Shown piece by piece: positions 1-12,729 of a stretch of 64,000 bases of DNA. The stretch is from Orobanche coerulescens (lineage: Eukaryota > Streptophyta > Magnoliopsida > Lamiales > Orobanchaceae). Position 1 is the first letter of the stretch, and each line of letters starts with the position of its first letter. Where the stretch lies: NCBI GenBank assembly GCA_033398695.1, contig CM065805.1, forward strand, positions 161,921,787 through 161,985,786, written 5' to 3'. A program made the translations under genes and the position numbers. The notes under the pieces were generated by a model, which was not told the DNA's origin, did no database searches, and worked only from the letters and a program-made list of their open reading frames with translations.

Positions 1-314
1 GATCAATTAGATTGATGATTCGATTATGGTTGTAATATTCATAATGCGACTTATAGGTCGTGCCTTCTTATTATCTTGTTGTAATTTCTCTTCTCATCTT
101 ACTCCCCTCGAATGTAACTCGAGGTTTCTATTACTAAATGTAAAGATATAGTTTAGAATAGTTCTAGCTATAAAAGGAAGCCGAAGGAGACGAGCAACTT
201 ACAAGGATTTCAAGAAGAAAGATGTTATCAAGGATTACACCGACCGACCTATTGATATTAACGAGTATCATAATAGGTTCTATGGCTCTACCACACCACA
301 CCTAATTGTTCATG

Positions 315-412
315 TGAATGTATGAGATGCATCATATTTACATTGCATATGATTGTATGAGATGCATCATATTTAAATTAGCATATGATTGTATGAGATG
401 CATCATATTTAT
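315..412. repeat. Short tandem repeat, about 36 bp x 3
   Basis: The core GTATGAGATGCATCATATTT begins at 320, 355 and 391, giving periods of 35 and 36 bases. The third copy runs out into AT-rich sequence. Confidence 0.8.
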
Positions 413-464
413 TTTATTTGCTTAATAATCGTTATTACCAAATAAATAAAACTCATTAAAACTT

Positions 465-503
465 TTATATGTACGAGTCATTCAGACCCGTGCGTTGCGA
501 CGG
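465..503 (+). other. Possible Helitron 3'-end relic
   Basis: A string running from TTATATGTACGAGTCATT through an imperfect hairpin CCGTGCGTTGCGACGG resembles, in the same order, the minus-strand sequence around 47962-47998 that sits just past the Helitron Rep-helicase stop. Conservation lies upstream of the hairpin and stops after it, as expected for Helitron 3' termini. No clean CTRR end follows, so this is a relic at best. Confidence 0.35.
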
Positions 504-604
504 TTTTTTTTTATCGATAAACTATTGAACTCTTGCTTATGTCTTAAACTTTATTGAAGTATAAATATGATGATGCATCTAATTGAAACGTGTGTCGTAA
601 TGTT

Positions 605-745
605 TAGCCAATAGTTGTAAAATAAGTTGATTTAATCTCGAATCTAACATAATCGCTATAGACTTAAACAACCCATATGCAAATAGTTATAAAATAAGTT
701 GAGTTAATCTTGAATCTAACATAACTGTTATAAACTTAAGCAACA
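605..745. repeat. Imperfect tandem duplication, about 70 bp x 2
   Basis: ATAGTTGTAAAATAAGTTG near 612 and ATAGTTATAAAATAAGTTG near 683 each open a stretch of about 70 bases that goes on through similar AATCTYGAATCTAACATAA wording. Confidence 0.7.
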
Positions 746-1623
746 CAAAATGAAGATCAAACGCATATGGCTATATAAATGATGTTATAAGTTGGCTTTA
801 TTTTTGGTTACTCAATTTATTTTATAATTTTATAGATACCAATTGAATTCGTTAAGACTCAACGTTTAAGTCATAGGACTCAATCCCGTGCGATGCACAT
901 GTATTTTTCTTTACGATAATATATCAATCTTGCATATCATGTTTATATTACATATTATTTTAAGGCCCGAGCGATTAACAGTTTTTGTTTTTCGAGTGAA
1001 ATTATTTTAAGCTAAAACGTCGTATTTTTAAATTATGTATTCTATATCAAGTATAGTCTAGGTTGGGTTACTTACGGATTAAAATGACTTATACTCAAAA
1101 TGTACAACATATTTATTCATGATACTAACAATATCATATAATTACACATGCATTTCATAAGATGGATAATATCTCACTGGAGCAAAACATTCATTCATGT
1201 TTATAGAAAACACTTATTATGCGTACGATGCTATGTATTTGAATTAATTTTTCTTACACATTTTTATACTTAATAATCTCGAAGACAAATATTATGATTT
1301 TTATTTCATATTAATAATGTTATTTTGGGTTGTGTAAGTGTAATTCAACGTGTTCTCAAAATTGCATAACCTCGTAATTTTAAAATGCACGGCCGAACCA
1401 AGTAAAACTTCGTGTTCTTGTAAGTTATTTCACATTCATCTCCCGTTATTGTTTCGGTTTCACATAACACAATAGAACTTGGAATAATTCATATTTATAA
1501 TAACACTTGTAATCTCAATGGTATATTTTATTTTGGAAACCAAAAGGATAAATATAAATTTTTATTTAAGAAATGAAGGCAAAGTATTTATGTCATTTAG
1601 ATGTTTATTATAGCCCTTAAATC

Positions 1624-1640
1624 AAATATAGGTTTTAAGT
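1624..1640. repeat. SINE target-site duplication, left copy
   Basis: AAATATAGGTTTTAAGT, repeated exactly at 1903-1919 right after the A-run of the SINE. Confidence 0.8.
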
Positions 1641-1902
1641 GGAACAATTAAATATTGAGGGCTTCAAGCGGCAGTGTGGGAGGCCAGATCTCGGTGGGAA
1701 CCTGTGGTTGGATTTTGGGGGGGTCCAGCATGGAGCAATCACTTGGGGGACGACTCCTTGTGCGCGGTAGTTGGGGATATTTAAGAACCTGGGAGCCAGA
1801 TACACATCTCGCGATTTAACTGGTAGCAGTACTGTGGGGCCGGGGCTGTTATCCCGAGGACTTGTCAGGTGTAAGCTTGGAACCTCGGTATCAAAAAAAA
1901 AA
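1641..1902 (+). mobile_element. SINE with target-site duplication
   Basis: About 262 bp ending in a run of A, flanked by a perfect 17-bp direct repeat, AAATATAGGTTTTAAGT, at 1624-1640 and 1903-1919. The GC-richer body contrasts with the AT-rich surroundings. AGCGGCAGTGTGGG near 1668 resembles a pol III box A, and a weak box-B-like GTGGTTGGATTT follows about 35 bases later, as in tRNA-derived plant SINEs. Long duplication, A-tail and no coding capacity are seen directly; the tRNA origin is inference. The exact 5' end depends on how much of the first 20 bases belongs to the element. Confidence 0.75.
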
Positions 1903-1919
1903 AAATATAGGTTTTAAGT

Positions 1920-2117
1920 TAAAATACTCAAATTAAACATCTGAATATCTAGTGTTAAATATATGTATATTCAGTAAAAAAAGTGGTAGTTGATTAAACG
2001 TGGGTTTCACCTACCCTTTTGCCGACACCCAAACGGTTGAATCGAGACGTGTCAAGAGGGCAGAAGCTCAAAAAAATGTTCTTTGACTCAGCCCTAATCA
2101 CTCACCAACAAAAAATA
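1920..2117. other. Left flank of gypsy A, joins 20509 before insertion
   Basis: Removing element A joins this stretch directly to 20509. The joined sequence has a promoter or 5'-leader look: pyrimidine-rich blocks with CTCC and CTTCC runs on the 20509 side. It may be the upstream region of the RING E3-like locus, but no start codon links it to the exons. Bases 2113-2117 (AAATA) are the element A target duplication. Confidence 0.4.
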
Positions 2118-2629
2118 TGTAACACCCCCAAAACCATCCGGGATATTACAGCGCCGTGGGTCCCGCGCCGGAACCCACCAGGCTAAAAACCGTTTACAAA
2201 ACCAATTCAAAAACGTCAAAAGGCTGATGACGGTAATATTTTAAATACTCAAATATTTTCAAAAGCATAATTTTGAAATACCGCCATAAAATACCATTTG
2301 AAAATACAAGGCGAAGTGCCAAATCTCAACAGTTTAAAATATACGTTAAGCCACAACTTAAACGTATCGATAAAATAATTTGGGAAAAAGAGTTTGACGA
2401 AAATAACCCAAGTTCGTAAAATGCCAAAAGGGCCATTTAAAATGCACACACGCAGCGGATAAAGATACCGAAAAGCCATTTTGAGATATGCACACGCAGC
2501 GGATAAATACAGTTCAAAATACACATTTGCAAATGAATTAAATAACCTAAAAGAGTACTCAATTCTCCGAAAACAAGCCACAACCAAGATCACATCGGAA
2601 GCTCATCCCTTCACGACCGCTACTAGCTC

Positions 2630-2690
2630 GATCTTCGAGTACCTAAAAATAAAGCCCACGACGGGGTCAGCCACAATACTCAATAATGAT
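2630..2690 (-). promoter_or_regulatory. Conserved LTR hairpin module, gypsy A
   Basis: On the minus strand, GACCCCGTCGTGGG is followed by AGGTACTCGAAG. The layout parallels modules in elements B, C and D, where a CTAACCCC arm pairs with GGGGTGG and CAGGTAC-like sequence follows. The A version is the most diverged. It lies toward the LTR end, far downstream of TATA, consistent with R/U5 RNA structure. The role is inferred only from position and recurrence. Confidence 0.45.
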
Positions 2691-3105
2691 ACCGATCACA
2701 TCATCATAAATAATTACATACCAATGTAATAATATAGTAAGAATACTACCAAAGTAATCTTACCGTTATAACCTTACTAATCCATAATAATCCAATCCTT
2801 ACCATAATCCACATTTCGCATCCTCGAATGACGAAATAAATGCAACAACAACCATCTCTACTGTATTCCAAAAATACCGACAATCCTCAAAACATCATCA
2901 TAACTCATAAGTGTGGAAATAATCCAATCTGTGCAAACTCCTGTCCGTCGGATTACACAATCAAATCTCAACATGAATAAACCAATAATACACAATATAT
3001 CTGTAGATCAACTGCCACATGACAATGAATACAAATCCCGAAAACATCGACATATAGTCCGAATGCTCATACGATCAATAACAATGATCAACCAACACAT
3101 CAACT

Positions 3106-3270
3106 GAGAATATCATCGACATGATAACTCCAATACGACCAATAAAGGATCACGATAACTAAGAATACCATCAACATGATAGCTCCGACACGATCAACCA
3201 AGGATCAACAATAACCGAGAATACCATCAACAAGGTAAACTCCAAATGATCAACAATAATGGATCTCAAA
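3106..3270 (-). repeat. Tandem repeat of about 57 bp in gypsy A LTR
   Basis: Three diverged units are marked by GAATATCATCGACATGATA, GAATACCATCAACATGATA and GAATACCATCAACAAGGTA. The same array is present in the 5' LTR near 7860-8020. Confidence 0.7.
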
Positions 3271-5599
3271 GAAATAACTCTGGCTGTCGAACATACCCCT
3301 CGGGCGTATGAACAACCAGTCACAAACCGTCGAACATACCCAACCATAAATGGAGGATGAACGACCAAACAATATGGCTCAAAGATGGAAATCATAGTAC
3401 GCCCGATCCGAATATGTGTCAGTGCACATGTCCACCCCGTATACGGAATCCAGGATATACGTGGGACAATGTACCTAATTAGCCTCAACGAACTACGTCT
3501 CGTGTGCACAGCCTTTCACGGAAAATATTCACGCATGACTATATATGTGCCCGGCTAAAAATCCTACACAATATCCAATCGGAACGCAGATATGACTCCA
3601 GATATGTCACGATGCAACATGACAACGAAACTCAAAGAAACACATATCCAATAAGGATCAAAAGACTCACCGAAGTGAACAACAATAGTCTGACAATGAA
3701 AAGTCGACACGACTAATCAATATCCAAAACATCAATCCTGGGATCATCATCCCCAAATGAATGACCAAAACATCTACGATCTCAATACAATAGTCCTGGG
3801 ATCAACATCCCTCAACGAATAACCGATACGAAACTCACTACACGAAACCTCAACATATACAACAACTCAACATACTAATTATCCACATGATTGAACAAAT
3901 ACTTAGATTACCTCAAAGCCGAGGACCATATCCATCAACATCCCCCAATGAGACGATCAACACAACCATTAATACCAACAATAGTCCTTTCTAACAACAT
4001 TGCTATATGAATTATAAATGAAATGAAAACGAAACCATTCATCAAATATTATAAACTGAACAAGTATAAACTTGCCTCGATACCGATACCACGAAGCCGT
4101 TACCAAAATCCATCGCTTTGTCTACGAGCTCCTTAGCCCGACCAAAAGCAATCTACGAACTCTTCGACTTCAACCGCAACACAACGGTCATAATCCACGA
4201 TCAAAACATCACAACCTATTGCAATAACCGATTAACACACATTCGATAAAAATCAATAACCGACATACTCAACCAATAAACTCAACGGTTCAACGAAACC
4301 TCGATCATATACATAATACCAAATAATCCAACTCAACCGATACGAACCCAAATCCACGATACAAGTCGTAAATCGATGATCACAAATAACAATCAATAAC
4401 CGATCAACAACGGTTCTACAACATCCCGATTAAATACAAATTCAAACAACCCAAACCAATCAAACACGAACTCAACACCCAAAATACGATTCCACAATCC
4501 GAAGATTATATCAATAATCAATTTAAACCATCAAGGGTCTAACATTACCGATTCCATATTCAATCTTAAAAACAACTACAAGTTTCCTCCTTGTATAATC
4601 ATAATAAAATCCGATTATCGATTATCATCATTAATCCTACGATCCGATTAATTCAACATTATAGATAACCATATTCCAAGGGTTTCAAATAATTCCATTA
4701 TCCGTATTGAACACATTTTAAATACTTATGTATTCTCAAACTAAAGAGTGTATCATAAACTTTTCAAATCCTATATCATATTAGTATTCCTATACGAATA
4801 TTGTACCAAATACATAACTTAGTTCTAAATGTGAATATTCCATATTCATATCCAAAACACCAACACCTCTTAAACATGTTCAACAATTCATATAATCCAA
4901 GAGTTCCTTAAGAACACAACTAATTCCGAAATCATATTCAAAATCTCCAATATGACATAATCCGATGTGTCCTAACATCTAAACAATCCTTATTCACAAT
5001 TCAAGGTGTATATAATCATGTCTTTCAACAAATACTTCTCATAACATCATGATTCGCAATAAACCACCAAGAACATCGAGAATGCCACGATTCCATAATC
5101 ATAACAACATAATCGAATCATTTGATCACCAATTCATTATCTTCCTTTAACAAAATTCCCATAATTACCAAGAATCATCACAACAATATCATTTTCATCA
5201 CCATTCATACGAAAACGTGTAGAATTTTCCAAGTTCTACTCATTGAGACATTTCATCGAACACTTTGAAGGCATAGTCCAATTCAATCGATTATTCAAAG
5301 AAATTCTCGAATCCGATCCACAAAACTTCAAGAACAACGAATAATCTCAAGAATACAACAAGATTCCATCAATAATCTGAGTTAAAACGAATCAAATCGG
5401 CCAAGACATCAAGAAATCTCAAGAACATCCAAAACCAAAAGTTTAGGTGTTCTTACCTTCGATCCGGTGGAAGATGATGTTAATCCATGATTCCAACTTC
5501 CAAAACATGTTGCTAGATGATGATATTACTCAAATCCATCCACTTTGATGAAGAAATCGCCAAAAACGAAGAAAACATGAAAATGCCCGGATGACTCGG

Positions 5600-6190
5600 T
5601 CTGTGCCTTTAAATAGGCGGACATCGCCGCACGTTACGTACGTAATCGCCATCGCCTTACGACGAATCGCCATGGCTCGCCATCGCCCAATTCCGGAACC
5701 CTTACGACGTAATCGGCACCGCTTACGTAATCGCCCTTACGGCCAGAATCGCCATCGCTTACGCATTTAATCGCCGATCCTAGCCTCCGAAGTCACCGCC
5801 GGCCGTGATCGCCACCCCACGAATCACCGCCACCATTCCCGGCCATTCCAACGAGTCACGACCGCCATGCTCGCCATCCGTGTCATCTCGCCACGACTCG
5901 ACGGCTACTCCGTAACGTCCGTAACACTTAATCCGCTGCACGTAATACGACGTTGACTTGCTACAAGATAATACTCGACACGTCGTAATACACCGTATAA
6001 CGTCGTAACTCCGTCCGTTGACTCACCTGTCCACATCCGCGCCAAAGCCGCCGACACCGGCCCCACTATCCGATCACAAGTCTGATTCCTCTTGTTACGT
6101 ACGTTATGTACACTATATAACGTCGTAAGCTAACACATTTTACGTACGTAAGCTCCAAGACTTAACGTCGTAATGGCTTTTATACTTAGC
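5600..6190 (-). promoter_or_regulatory. LTR promoter with ACGT dyad cluster, gypsy A
   Basis: Read on the minus strand, a cluster of ACGT-centred dyads, best form TTACGTACGTAA with variants TTACG-N-CGTAA, is followed by a TATA-like TATTTAAAG at 5615-5607. The paired LTR at 10378-10884 and 20115-20200 has more complete copies of the dyad. ACGT cores are classic plant bZIP contacts (family knowledge), so enhancer function is plausible. Nothing here proves binding. Confidence 0.6.
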
Positions 6191-6478
6191 CAAAATCCAA
6201 TCGTTTCGTCCGACGTCTCGACGTACAAAATATAAACATACGGCATACCGAATACACATACCGAATCCAAAAATATTCTCATACGGTATACGATATCCAA
6301 ATCGGTTCAACCCGATACAACATATCCTGAATATATCTCACAATCAAAAACGATAATCACACCAAGATAATCGTCTGCTTCTCAATTTATTTTATCCATA
6401 CCGTATAGATACCAAACTATACAAGATATCTCGAATAAAATAACGCGAAAAATTTATACTGAAAATTCGGGTATTACA

Positions 6479-6869
6479 TACTACCCCCCTTAAAATAAGT
6501 TTCGTCCTCGAAACTTGCAACCAGTCACCAACAACAGATAAATCCAAAATTTCCAACTCATCACAAAAACAATCAAGCGTCGCCACAAGCGAAATAACCA
6601 AACCAATATACTTACAGGTGCGTGAAGCCGATGATCTCCCGTGATACTAGCACACGACTCCCACATGAAGTCTCAAAACAATACCAACACACACCAATAT
6701 CACACGTAGAAGTTTGAAAAGAATCTCAAAAATTTTGGAAACTCCAAAAATCGGTTTGACTCAAAAGTCAGAAAAACTCATTTTCAAAAATCACGCTACT
6801 ACCATACCGGTAGAGCCACATAACACACACGCCTGGGTTTCATAAAACCCAAGCTCCGATACCATCTTC
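6479..6869 (-). other. Gypsy A interior: PBS and polypurine tract only
   Basis: The minus-strand order is primer-binding site next to 6869, about 340 bases of non-coding leader, an inverted repeat AAGTTTCG-AGGA-CGAAACTT (near 6495-6520) and the polypurine tract ending at 6479. The tract and the inverted repeat match the 3' edge of the interiors of elements B and C, so A looks like an internal-deletion derivative of a Tekay-like element. No protein domain is seen. Confidence 0.85.
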
Positions 6870-9800
6870 TGTAACACCCCCAAAACCATCCGGGATATTA
6901 CAGCGCCGTGGGTCCCGCGCCGGAACCCACCAGGCTAAAAACCGTTTACAAAACCAATTCAAAAACGCCAAAAGGCTGATGACGGTAATATTTTAAATAC
7001 TCAAATATTTTCAAAAGCATAATTTTGAAATACCGCCATAAAATACCATTTGAAAATACAAGGCGAAGTGCCAAATCTCAACAGTTTAAAATATACGTTA
7101 AGCCACAACTTAAACGTATCGATAAAATAATTTGGGAAAAAGAGTTTGACGAAAATAACCCAAGTTCGTAAAATGCCAAAAGGGCCATTTAAAATGCACA
7201 CACGCAGCGGATAAAGATACCGAAAAGCCATTTTGAGATATGCACACGCAGCGGATAAATACAGTTCAAAATACACATTTGCAGCGGAATTAAATAACCG
7301 GAAAAGAGTACTCAATTCTCCGAAAACAAGCCACAACCAGTATCACATCGGGAAGCTCATCCATTCACGACCGCTACTAGCTCGATCTTCGAGTACCTAA
7401 AAATAAAGCCCACGACGGGGTCAGCCACAATACTCAATAATGATACCGATCACATCATCATAAATAATTACATACCAATGTAATAATATAGTAAGAATAC
7501 TACCAAAGTAATCTTACCGTTATAACCTTACTAATCCATAATAATCCAATCCTTACCATAATCCACATTTCGCATCCTCGAATGACGAAATAAATGCAAC
7601 AACAACCATCTCTACTGTATTCCAAAAATACCGACAATCCTCAAAACATCATCATAACTCATAAGTGTGGAAATAATCCAATCTGTGCAAACTCCTGTCC
7701 GTCGGATTACACAATCAAATCTCAACATGAATAAACCAATAATACACAATATATCTGTAGATCAACTGCCACATGACAATGAATACAAATCCCGAAAACA
7801 TCGACATATAGTCCGAATGCTCATACGATCAATAACAATGATCAACCAACACATCAACTGAGAATATCATCGACATGATAACTCCAATACGACCAATAAA
7901 GGATCACGATAACTAAGAATACCATCAACATGATAGCTCCGACACGATCAACCAAGGATCAACAATAACCGAGAATACCATCAACAAGGTAAACTCCAAA
8001 TGATCAACAATAATGGATCTCAAAGAAATAACTCGTCGCCGAACATACCCCTCGGGCGTATGAACAACCAAATACAAACCGTCGAACATTACCAACCATA
8101 AATGGAGGTTGAACGAACAAACACTTTGGCTCAAAGATGGAAATCATAGTACGCCCGATCCGAATATGTGTTAGTGCACATGTCCACCGCGTATACGGAA
8201 TCCGTGATATACGTGGGACAATGTACCTAATTAGCCTCAACGAACTACGCCTCGTGTGCACAAACCTTTCACGGAAAATATTCACGCATGACTATATATG
8301 TGCCCGCTAAAAATCCTACACAATATCCAATCGAACGCAGATATGACTCCGGATATGTCACGATGCAACATGACAACGAAACTCAAAGAAACACATATCC
8401 AATAAGGATCAAAAGACTCACCGAAGTGAACAACAATAGTCTGACAATGAAAAGTCGACACGACTAATCAATATCCAAAACATCAATCCTGGGATCATCA
8501 TCCCCAAATGAATGACCAAAACATCTACGATCTCAATACAATAGTCCTGGGATCAACATCCCTCAACGAATAACCGATACGAAACTCACTACACGAAACC
8601 TCAACATATACAACAACTCAACATACTAATTATCCACATGATTGAACAAATACTTAGATTACCTCAAAGCCGAGGACCATATCCATCAACATCCCCCAAT
8701 GAGACGATCAACACAACCATTAATACCAACAATAGTCCTTTCTAACAACATTGCTATATGAATTATAAATGAAATGAAAACGAAACCATTCATCAAATAT
8801 TATAAACTGAACAAGTATAAACTTGCCTCGATACCGATACCACGAAGCCGTTACCAAAATCCATTGCCTTTGTCTACGAGCTCCTTAGCCCCGACCAAAA
8901 GCAATCTACGAACTCTTCGACTTCAACCGCAACACAACGGTCATAATCCACGATCAAAACATCACAACCTATTGCAATAACCGATTAACACACATTCGAT
9001 AAAAATCAATAACCGACATACTCAACCAATAAACTCAACGGTTCAACGAAACCTCGATCATATACATAATACCAAATAATCCAACTCAACCGATACGAAC
9101 CCAAATCCACGATACAAGTCGTAACTCGATGATCACAAATAACAATCAATAACCGATCAACAACGGTTCTACAACATCCCGATTAAATACAAATTCAAAC
9201 AACCCAAACCAATCAAACACGAACTCAACACCCAAAATACGATTCCACAATCCGAAGATTATATCAATAATCAATTTAAACCATCAAGGGTCTAACATTA
9301 CCGATTCCAAATTCAATCTTAAAAACAACTACAAGTTTCCTCCTTGTATAATCATAATAAAATCCGATTATCGATTATCATCATTAATCCGGACGATCCG
9401 ATTAATTCAACATTATAGATAACCATATTCCAAGGGTTTCAAATAATTCCATTATCCGAATTGAACACTTGTTAAATACTTATGAATTCTCAAACTCAAG
9501 AGTGAATCATAAACTTATCAAATCCGAAATCATATTCGTATTCCTATACGAATATTGTACCAAATACATAACTTAGTTCTAAATGTGAATATTCCATATT
9601 CATATCCAAAACACCAACACCTCTTAAACATGTTCAACAATTCATATAATCCAAGAGTTCCTTAAGAACACAACTAATTCCGAAATCATATTCAAAATCT
9701 CCAATATGACATAATCCGATGTGTCCTAACATCTAAACAATCCTTATTCACAATTCAAGGTGTATATAATCATGTCTTTCAACAAATACTTCTCATAACA

Positions 9801-10359
9801 TCATGATTCGCAATAAACCACCAAGAACATCGAGAATGCCACGATTCCATAATCATAACAACATAATCGAATCATTTGATCACCAATTCATTATCTTCCT
9901 TTAACAAAATTCCCATAATTACCAAGAATCATCACAACAATATCATTTTCATCACCATTCATACGAAAACGTGTAGAATTTTCCAAGTTCTACTCATTGA
10001 GACATTTCATCGAACACTTTGAAGGCATAGTCCAATTCAATCGATTATTCAAAGAAATTCTCGAATCCGATCCACAAAACTTCAAGAACAACGAATAATC
10101 TCAAGAATACAACAAGATTCCATCAATAATCTGAGTTAAAACGAATCAAATCGGCCAAGACATCAAGAAATCTCAAGAACATCCAAAAACCAAAAGTTTA
10201 GGTGTTCTTACCTTCGATCCGGGTGGAAGATGATGTTAATCCATGATTCCAACTTCCAAAACATGTTGCTAGATGATGATATTACTCAAATCCATCCACT
10301 TTGATGAAGAAATCGCCAAAAACGAAGAAAAACATGAAAATGCCGGATGACTCGGTCAG

Positions 10360-10884
10360 GCCTTTAAATGGCGGACATCGCCGCACGTTACGTGCGTAAC
10401 GGCCATCGCCTTACGTCGTAATCGCCATGGCACGCTCAGCATCGGTCTGCCGGAACCCTTACGTGCGTAACCGGCATGGCTTACGTGCGTAATCGGCCCT
10501 TACGGCCGTAATCGCCATCGCCTTACGTAATCGGCCAGTCCTAGCCTCCAGCGAGTCACTGCCGACCGTGATCGGCCACCCCCACGAATCACTGCCGACC
10601 ATTCCCGGCCATTCCAACGAGTCACGACCGGCCATGCTCGGCCATCCAGGTCATCTCGGCCACGACTCGACCGGCTACTCCGTAACGTCCGTAACACTTA
10701 ATCCGTTGCGTACGTAATACGTACGTTGACTTGCTACAGTATAATACTCGTATTACGTACGTAATACACCCTGTATAACGTACGTAACTCCGTCCGTTGA
10801 CTCACCTGTCCACATCCGCGCCGAAAGCTGCCGACACCGGGCCCCACTATCCGATCACAAGTCTGATTCCTCTTGTTACGTACG
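10360..10884 (-). promoter_or_regulatory. Dyad cluster of gypsy A 5' LTR
   Basis: Multiple TTACGTRCGTAA-type dyads lie next to the TATA-like CATTTAAAG at 10362-10370. The copia element landed inside one of these dyads: its target duplication GTACG is the dyad centre. More dyads go on after the insertion at 20120-20200. Confidence 0.6.
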
Positions 10885-12714
10885 TGTTGGGATTCCTCAG
10901 AAAATAAACGCAACGGAAGAATAAACGGAATCCCTAAGAGGATCGATCAAGTAACGTATATACGAAAAGAAAAATACGAAGATCAAGGAATCAAAGTCCC
11001 ATACCTATGATGTCTCTGAAAAACCTTCGTATGATGATGATGATGATGAAGAGCCCTTCGTTCTAAGCACCTAAAGCAAGATGCCTCTACTTCACACGCC
11101 GGAACTTGATGGAAAAATCGACAAGCTTCCTTTCTTCAAGAATGCGGCTAGGGAAGCTTGTAGGAATTTTCTCTCTCAATGTATTCTTCTTATATCTTGT
11201 CTCTAAGATCAAGATGAAGTTTTCTACCTTATTCTCTCTCTCAAATTCGTGATTATGAGTTAAAATTAGAAGAAGTAGTCATAACTCCTTTTTAAAGACT
11301 TTTATTTATAAAAAAATGAAAGTCTTCCTTTAACACATGATTGAGGGTATCAAATACACCTCACATATGTCACCTAGTGACATAAAATAAGTTTATAAGA
11401 GACAAGAGATGGAGGGGGGTTGGCCTTAAGGGAAATTTCCAAGAAGACGGGTCGAATTTACTCGGCTCGTAATCGATGTTCACAAAACGAATCCCTCGTG
11501 TACGGATGTTCGTCAAACGAATCCGTTTTATTTCCAATGTGTTTGGACTAATTAATTAATCCAATTAATTAATTATATCAAACACAAATATATATTTCTC
11601 TAAGAAATATAATTTATGAATTAAAGTAATCACCCGGAACTACTTACAATTCATTAGACCGCTATTTGATTTATCCGATAAATCAAAATTAGATATCTAA
11701 TATCTAACATTATAAGAGAGATTATTAATTCACATTTATCCATCAATGATCCTATTGCGCGACTCGTAGGTTCGTCTCACGGCATTGGGAGGAACCAATG
11801 AGTGCGGGCAACACTTAGCCACTTAGCGCCGCACCGTAAACTCCCGATCGAGAACGAATGAACGAATCATTCCGTAACCATTATGTCGTGAATACTATAT
11901 ACGTATAGACCCTTCATCGATGTCCCGGTCAAGTCTTCGGTCACGGTAAAGTCAAACCCTATCATTGACTAAACTCTATACATGTGTTAATGCAAATCAA
12001 GACCGATCGATTAATAGTGTATCTAATACGACTATATCGTAATGCTTCGCCAAAGACTTATGATCTTATTTGCCATTAACCGTATAGGACATTCGCCCGC
12101 TCACTAACAGAGATAGAATCCTTTCTTGGCGTAAAGAAAGATCGCTACTCGCCCGTATAGTCCGCACTTCGAGGTCGACTCAGCAATTAAGCAAATGAGT
12201 CTAACTACTCTAATGACAAACTAAACGTCACAGACACATCTTCTACTGAACCCTCAAGTCAAAGGTCCACGTATACTATCACAACCTTTCGATTCATCAT
12301 CGACTCTTCGAGAGTGAATACCGTGTGACTGAATCGAGTATGAGTCGTGTTCGAGTATACTGGTCCCACCAATATACTTATAACTATGCTATCAAGACGT
12401 GCACACGTCCTAGCATCAGTTATACAAGTCTTATTAAAAAAAAACTTAATGTCCTGTTAAGTTTTATCGACTTGCGAACTAGTTAAGCATTCGAGCTCTA
12501 AACACTTCTAGTGCCTATCTCCTTATCTCTATAAGGAGTAGAATGTTCACTCTCAAATGCAAGGACTACTATTCTATATACCAAATCACAATGCCAGTGA
12601 TATACAATAATATAGAAATAATAATTGCCTTATTAAATATAATATTCATAATTACAATACAATTGCTCTCACTCTCTCATCCTCTGAGTGGCATTCGAGG
12701 GCATATTCCTAACA
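10885..12714 (-). repeat. Copia 3' LTR (1830 bp)
   Basis: Plus-strand boundaries are TGTTGGGATTCC and ATTCCTAACA. It matches 18294-20114 nearly throughout. Differences concentrate at CAG/CTG sites, for example GACTCAGCAATT against GACTCAAGAATT in the other LTR. No gene inside. Confidence 0.95.
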
Positions 12715-12729
12715 ATCTCCCACTTGCAC

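Larger units (their letters stand above)
1..1623. other. AT-rich spacer without recognisable gene
   Basis: No open frame over this stretch resembles a known protein and no splice-linked exon series is evident. It holds two small tandem repeats and a Helitron-like hairpin motif, listed separately. A TATA-like string (CTATAAAAGG near 171) is followed by an open stretch, but I could not match it to any family. Most likely decayed intergenic or transposon sequence. Confidence 0.5.
2118..6478 (-). repeat. Gypsy A 3' LTR (4361 bp)
   Basis: Plus-strand reading starts TGTAACACCCCC and ends GGGTATTACA. It aligns nearly base for base with 6870-10884 plus 20120-20503. No real gene is present: open frames within it are short and recur in both LTRs only because the DNA is duplicated. 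In minus-strand order it contains the dyad cluster (5620-6190), a TATA-like TATTTAAAG (5607-5615), three tandem units of about 57 bp (3106-3270) and a short hairpin module (2630-2690). Confidence 0.92.

Noticed and set aside
2249..2593. Open frame of 114 codons inside the gypsy A LTR
   Set aside because: It recurs at 7001-7336 only because the LTR is duplicated, has low-complexity composition and no recognisable domain.
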